Assembly (NCBI GenBank): GCA_964408735.1
Contig: CAYPAX010000146.1
Location: 1-8,171 of the forward strand
Source: UBA7887 sp964408735
GTDB taxonomy: Bacteria; Pseudomonadota; Alphaproteobacteria; UBA7887
Direction: 5' to 3'
DNA: 8,171 nucleotides
In this document: positions 7,101 through 8,171 of the stretch, one piece after another
Position numbering within the stretch: position 1 is the stretch's first letter
How the letters are laid out: every line of letters starts with the position of its first letter
The notes under the pieces: model-generated
The model's input: the letters and a program-made list of their open reading frames with translations, nothing else
Databases searched by the model: none
Told to the model about the DNA's origin: nothing
Program-made: the position numbers and the translations under genes

Positions 7101-8156
7101 CTACTTGCGCTCGCCTTCGAGGAAATAGAGCGTCTTTTCGCCAAAGCCCTTAACGTCGACCCGCTCGCGCTCGCTGATGATGAAATCGTCCTTGAGCAGG
7201 TCGTACATATCGTCGCACAGGGTGATCTTCATCGGCTCTGACAGACTCTCCATTCGTGCGGCAAGGTTCGCGCCCGGTCCGAACAGGTCGTAGACATATT
7301 TCTGCACGCCCACGAGGGAGCCGATGACGGGCCCGGCATTGATGCCGATACGGCAGCGCCATTGCTCGGGATGCGCGCTGTTGCGGCGCTCGATGTAGCG
7401 GCGCATGCGCAAAGCCACCTTGGCGATGCTCTGGGCATGATCCGGAGCCGCCACGGGAACACCCGCCACCGCCATGTAGGAATCGCCGATGGTGCGGATG
7501 CGTTCGGCGCCGAAATTCTCCACGATGCGGTCGAAGGCGGTGAATATGTCGTTGAGCTCGGAAACCAGCGCGCTGGCGTCATGGGAAATGGCCATGCTGG
7601 TAAAGCGCGCGAAATCGAGCATCAGAATCGACACGGTCTCGAAATGATGCGGCGTGGTGGTGCCATATTCCTTGAGCTCGTCATAGACCGCCTTGGGCAT
7701 GAGGTTGAGCAGCAGCCGCTCCACCCGCTGCTTTTCCTTTTCCAGCTCGGCGCGGTGCCGCTCGGACATCTTGGAATAGGAATCCAGCATGTATTGCGCC
7801 TCCTTTTCCTTGGAGGCGTCGACACACTCGACCAGTGCAACCAGGGGATCCGCGTCCGGCAGCGGACGCAGCTCGACCCGCAGGGGTATGGTCCGGCCGC
7901 TGGCGTCGGATTCGACCTCGAAGCCGAATTTGCGGCCATCGGCCAGGCGCTCGGCCGCCCGCTCCGCCTTCAAGTCCACAATGCGCTCGGTCAGCGGATC
8001 GTCAGGATCGCCGGTCGGCGGAAACATCTTAAAAAAGCGGGCATTCTCGTGCAGAACTGTCCATGTTGCCGGGTCCACGACCGCGACCCCGACGTTGAGG
8101 TTCTGGAAGACCTTGTTCAAATCGGGTCGGTTTTCGACAAACACGCCTTTGACCAT
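7101..8156 (-). CDS. PAS-linked class III adenylate/guanylate cyclase
   Basis: This 351-residue soluble enzyme is predicted to make cyclic AMP from ATP. An N-terminal PAS domain (about 11-115) leads through a helical linker (116-150, with LLLNLMPKAV at 148-157 as a transducer-like element) into a class III catalytic domain (about 172-345). Metal-binding aspartates are D181 (MLDFARFT) and D225 (TIGDSYM). The purine-selecting Asp is D290 (YDLFG), and the transition-state pair is N297 and R301 (GANLAARMES). Spacing matches mycobacterial Rv1625c as I recall it. The substrate-selecting Lys is Arg here (R221), so ATP preference is likely from D290 but not certain. One chain carries all catalytic residues, so it should work as a homodimer. 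The ATG at 8156 has a near-ideal AGGAGGGG at 8162-8169. It is probably the first gene of a two-gene unit with the kinase. Confidence 0.9.
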   Translation of the reverse strand: MVKGVFVENRPDLNKVFQNLNVGVAVVDPATWTVLHENARFFKMFPPTGDPDDPLTERIVDLKAERAAERLADGRKFGFEVESDASGRTIPLRVELRPLPDADPLVALVECVDASKEKEAQYMLDSYSKMSERHRAELEKEKQRVERLLLNLMPKAVYDELKEYGTTTPHHFETVSILMLDFARFTSMAISHDASALVSELNDIFTAFDRIVENFGAERIRTIGDSYMAVAGVPVAAPDHAQSIAKVALRMRRYIERRNSAHPEQWRCRIGINAGPVIGSLVGVQKYVYDLFGPGANLAARMESLSEPMKITLCDDMYDLLKDDFIISERERVDVKGFGEKTLYFLEGERK

Positions 8157-8161
8157 CCTTG

Positions 8162-8169
8162 CCCCTCCT
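8162..8169 (-). promoter_or_regulatory. Strong ribosome binding site of the cyclase gene
   Basis: AGGAGGGG on the - strand lies 5 nt before the ATG at 8156 and fixes the start of the PAS-cyclase. The promoter must lie beyond the right edge of the window. Confidence 0.8.
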
Positions 8170-8171
8170 AG

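Noticed and set aside
5445..7241. 598-residue + strand open frame over the kinase and cyclase genes
   Set aside because: It spans two well-supported - strand genes and their junction, and its Leu/Ala/Arg-rich product resembles no family. It is a high-GC shadow.
7362..8171. 269-residue + strand open frame opposite the cyclase
   Set aside because: The cyclase on the other strand has an intact catalytic set and a strong ribosome binding site. This frame has no domain and runs off the edge.

Overview
The window is GC-rich, densely coding bacterial DNA. A DUF3775 protein, a Tat-exported SMP-30/gluconolactonase-like enzyme, a class III cyclase with a PAS domain, and very long antisense shadow ORFs typical of high GC together suggest an alphaproteobacterium, perhaps Rhodospirillales-like. 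That placement is inference; no rRNA or marker gene is present. No tRNA, insertion sequence, CRISPR array or integrase was seen, and it reads as ordinary chromosome.

Layout, left half (+ strand). Positions 1-186 hold no gene I can support, only a small hairpin. A DUF3775 protein (187-606) is followed by a 151-bp leader with a strong stem-loop, then a Tat-exported six-bladed propeller lactonase (758-1888) closed by a clear intrinsic terminator (1908-1955). A perfect 8-bp inverted repeat sits before an omega-amino acid:pyruvate aminotransferase (2045-3394). This gene is followed after 22 bp by a protein that appears to be a degenerate GGDEF-EAL pair (3417-4616).

Right half (- strand). A two-gene cluster reads toward the left: a soluble PAS-coiled coil-class III nucleotide cyclase (8156-7101), then a soluble four-PAS histidine kinase (7079-4587). 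The kinase ends tail-to-tail inside the last 30 bp of the degenerate EAL gene.

How the genes may work together. The left half is metabolic: a periplasmic lactonase and an amine/beta-alanine transaminase. The right half is signalling: a cAMP-type cyclase beside an orphan sensor kinase, facing a probable non-catalytic c-di-GMP-type protein. Nothing in the sequence proves that the two halves are functionally connected. The points most worth a second look are the degenerate GGDEF-EAL protein, the Lys-to-Arg change in an otherwise complete cyclase site, the cyclase/kinase pairing, the kinase H-box lacking its acidic residue, and the inverted repeat upstream of the transaminase.
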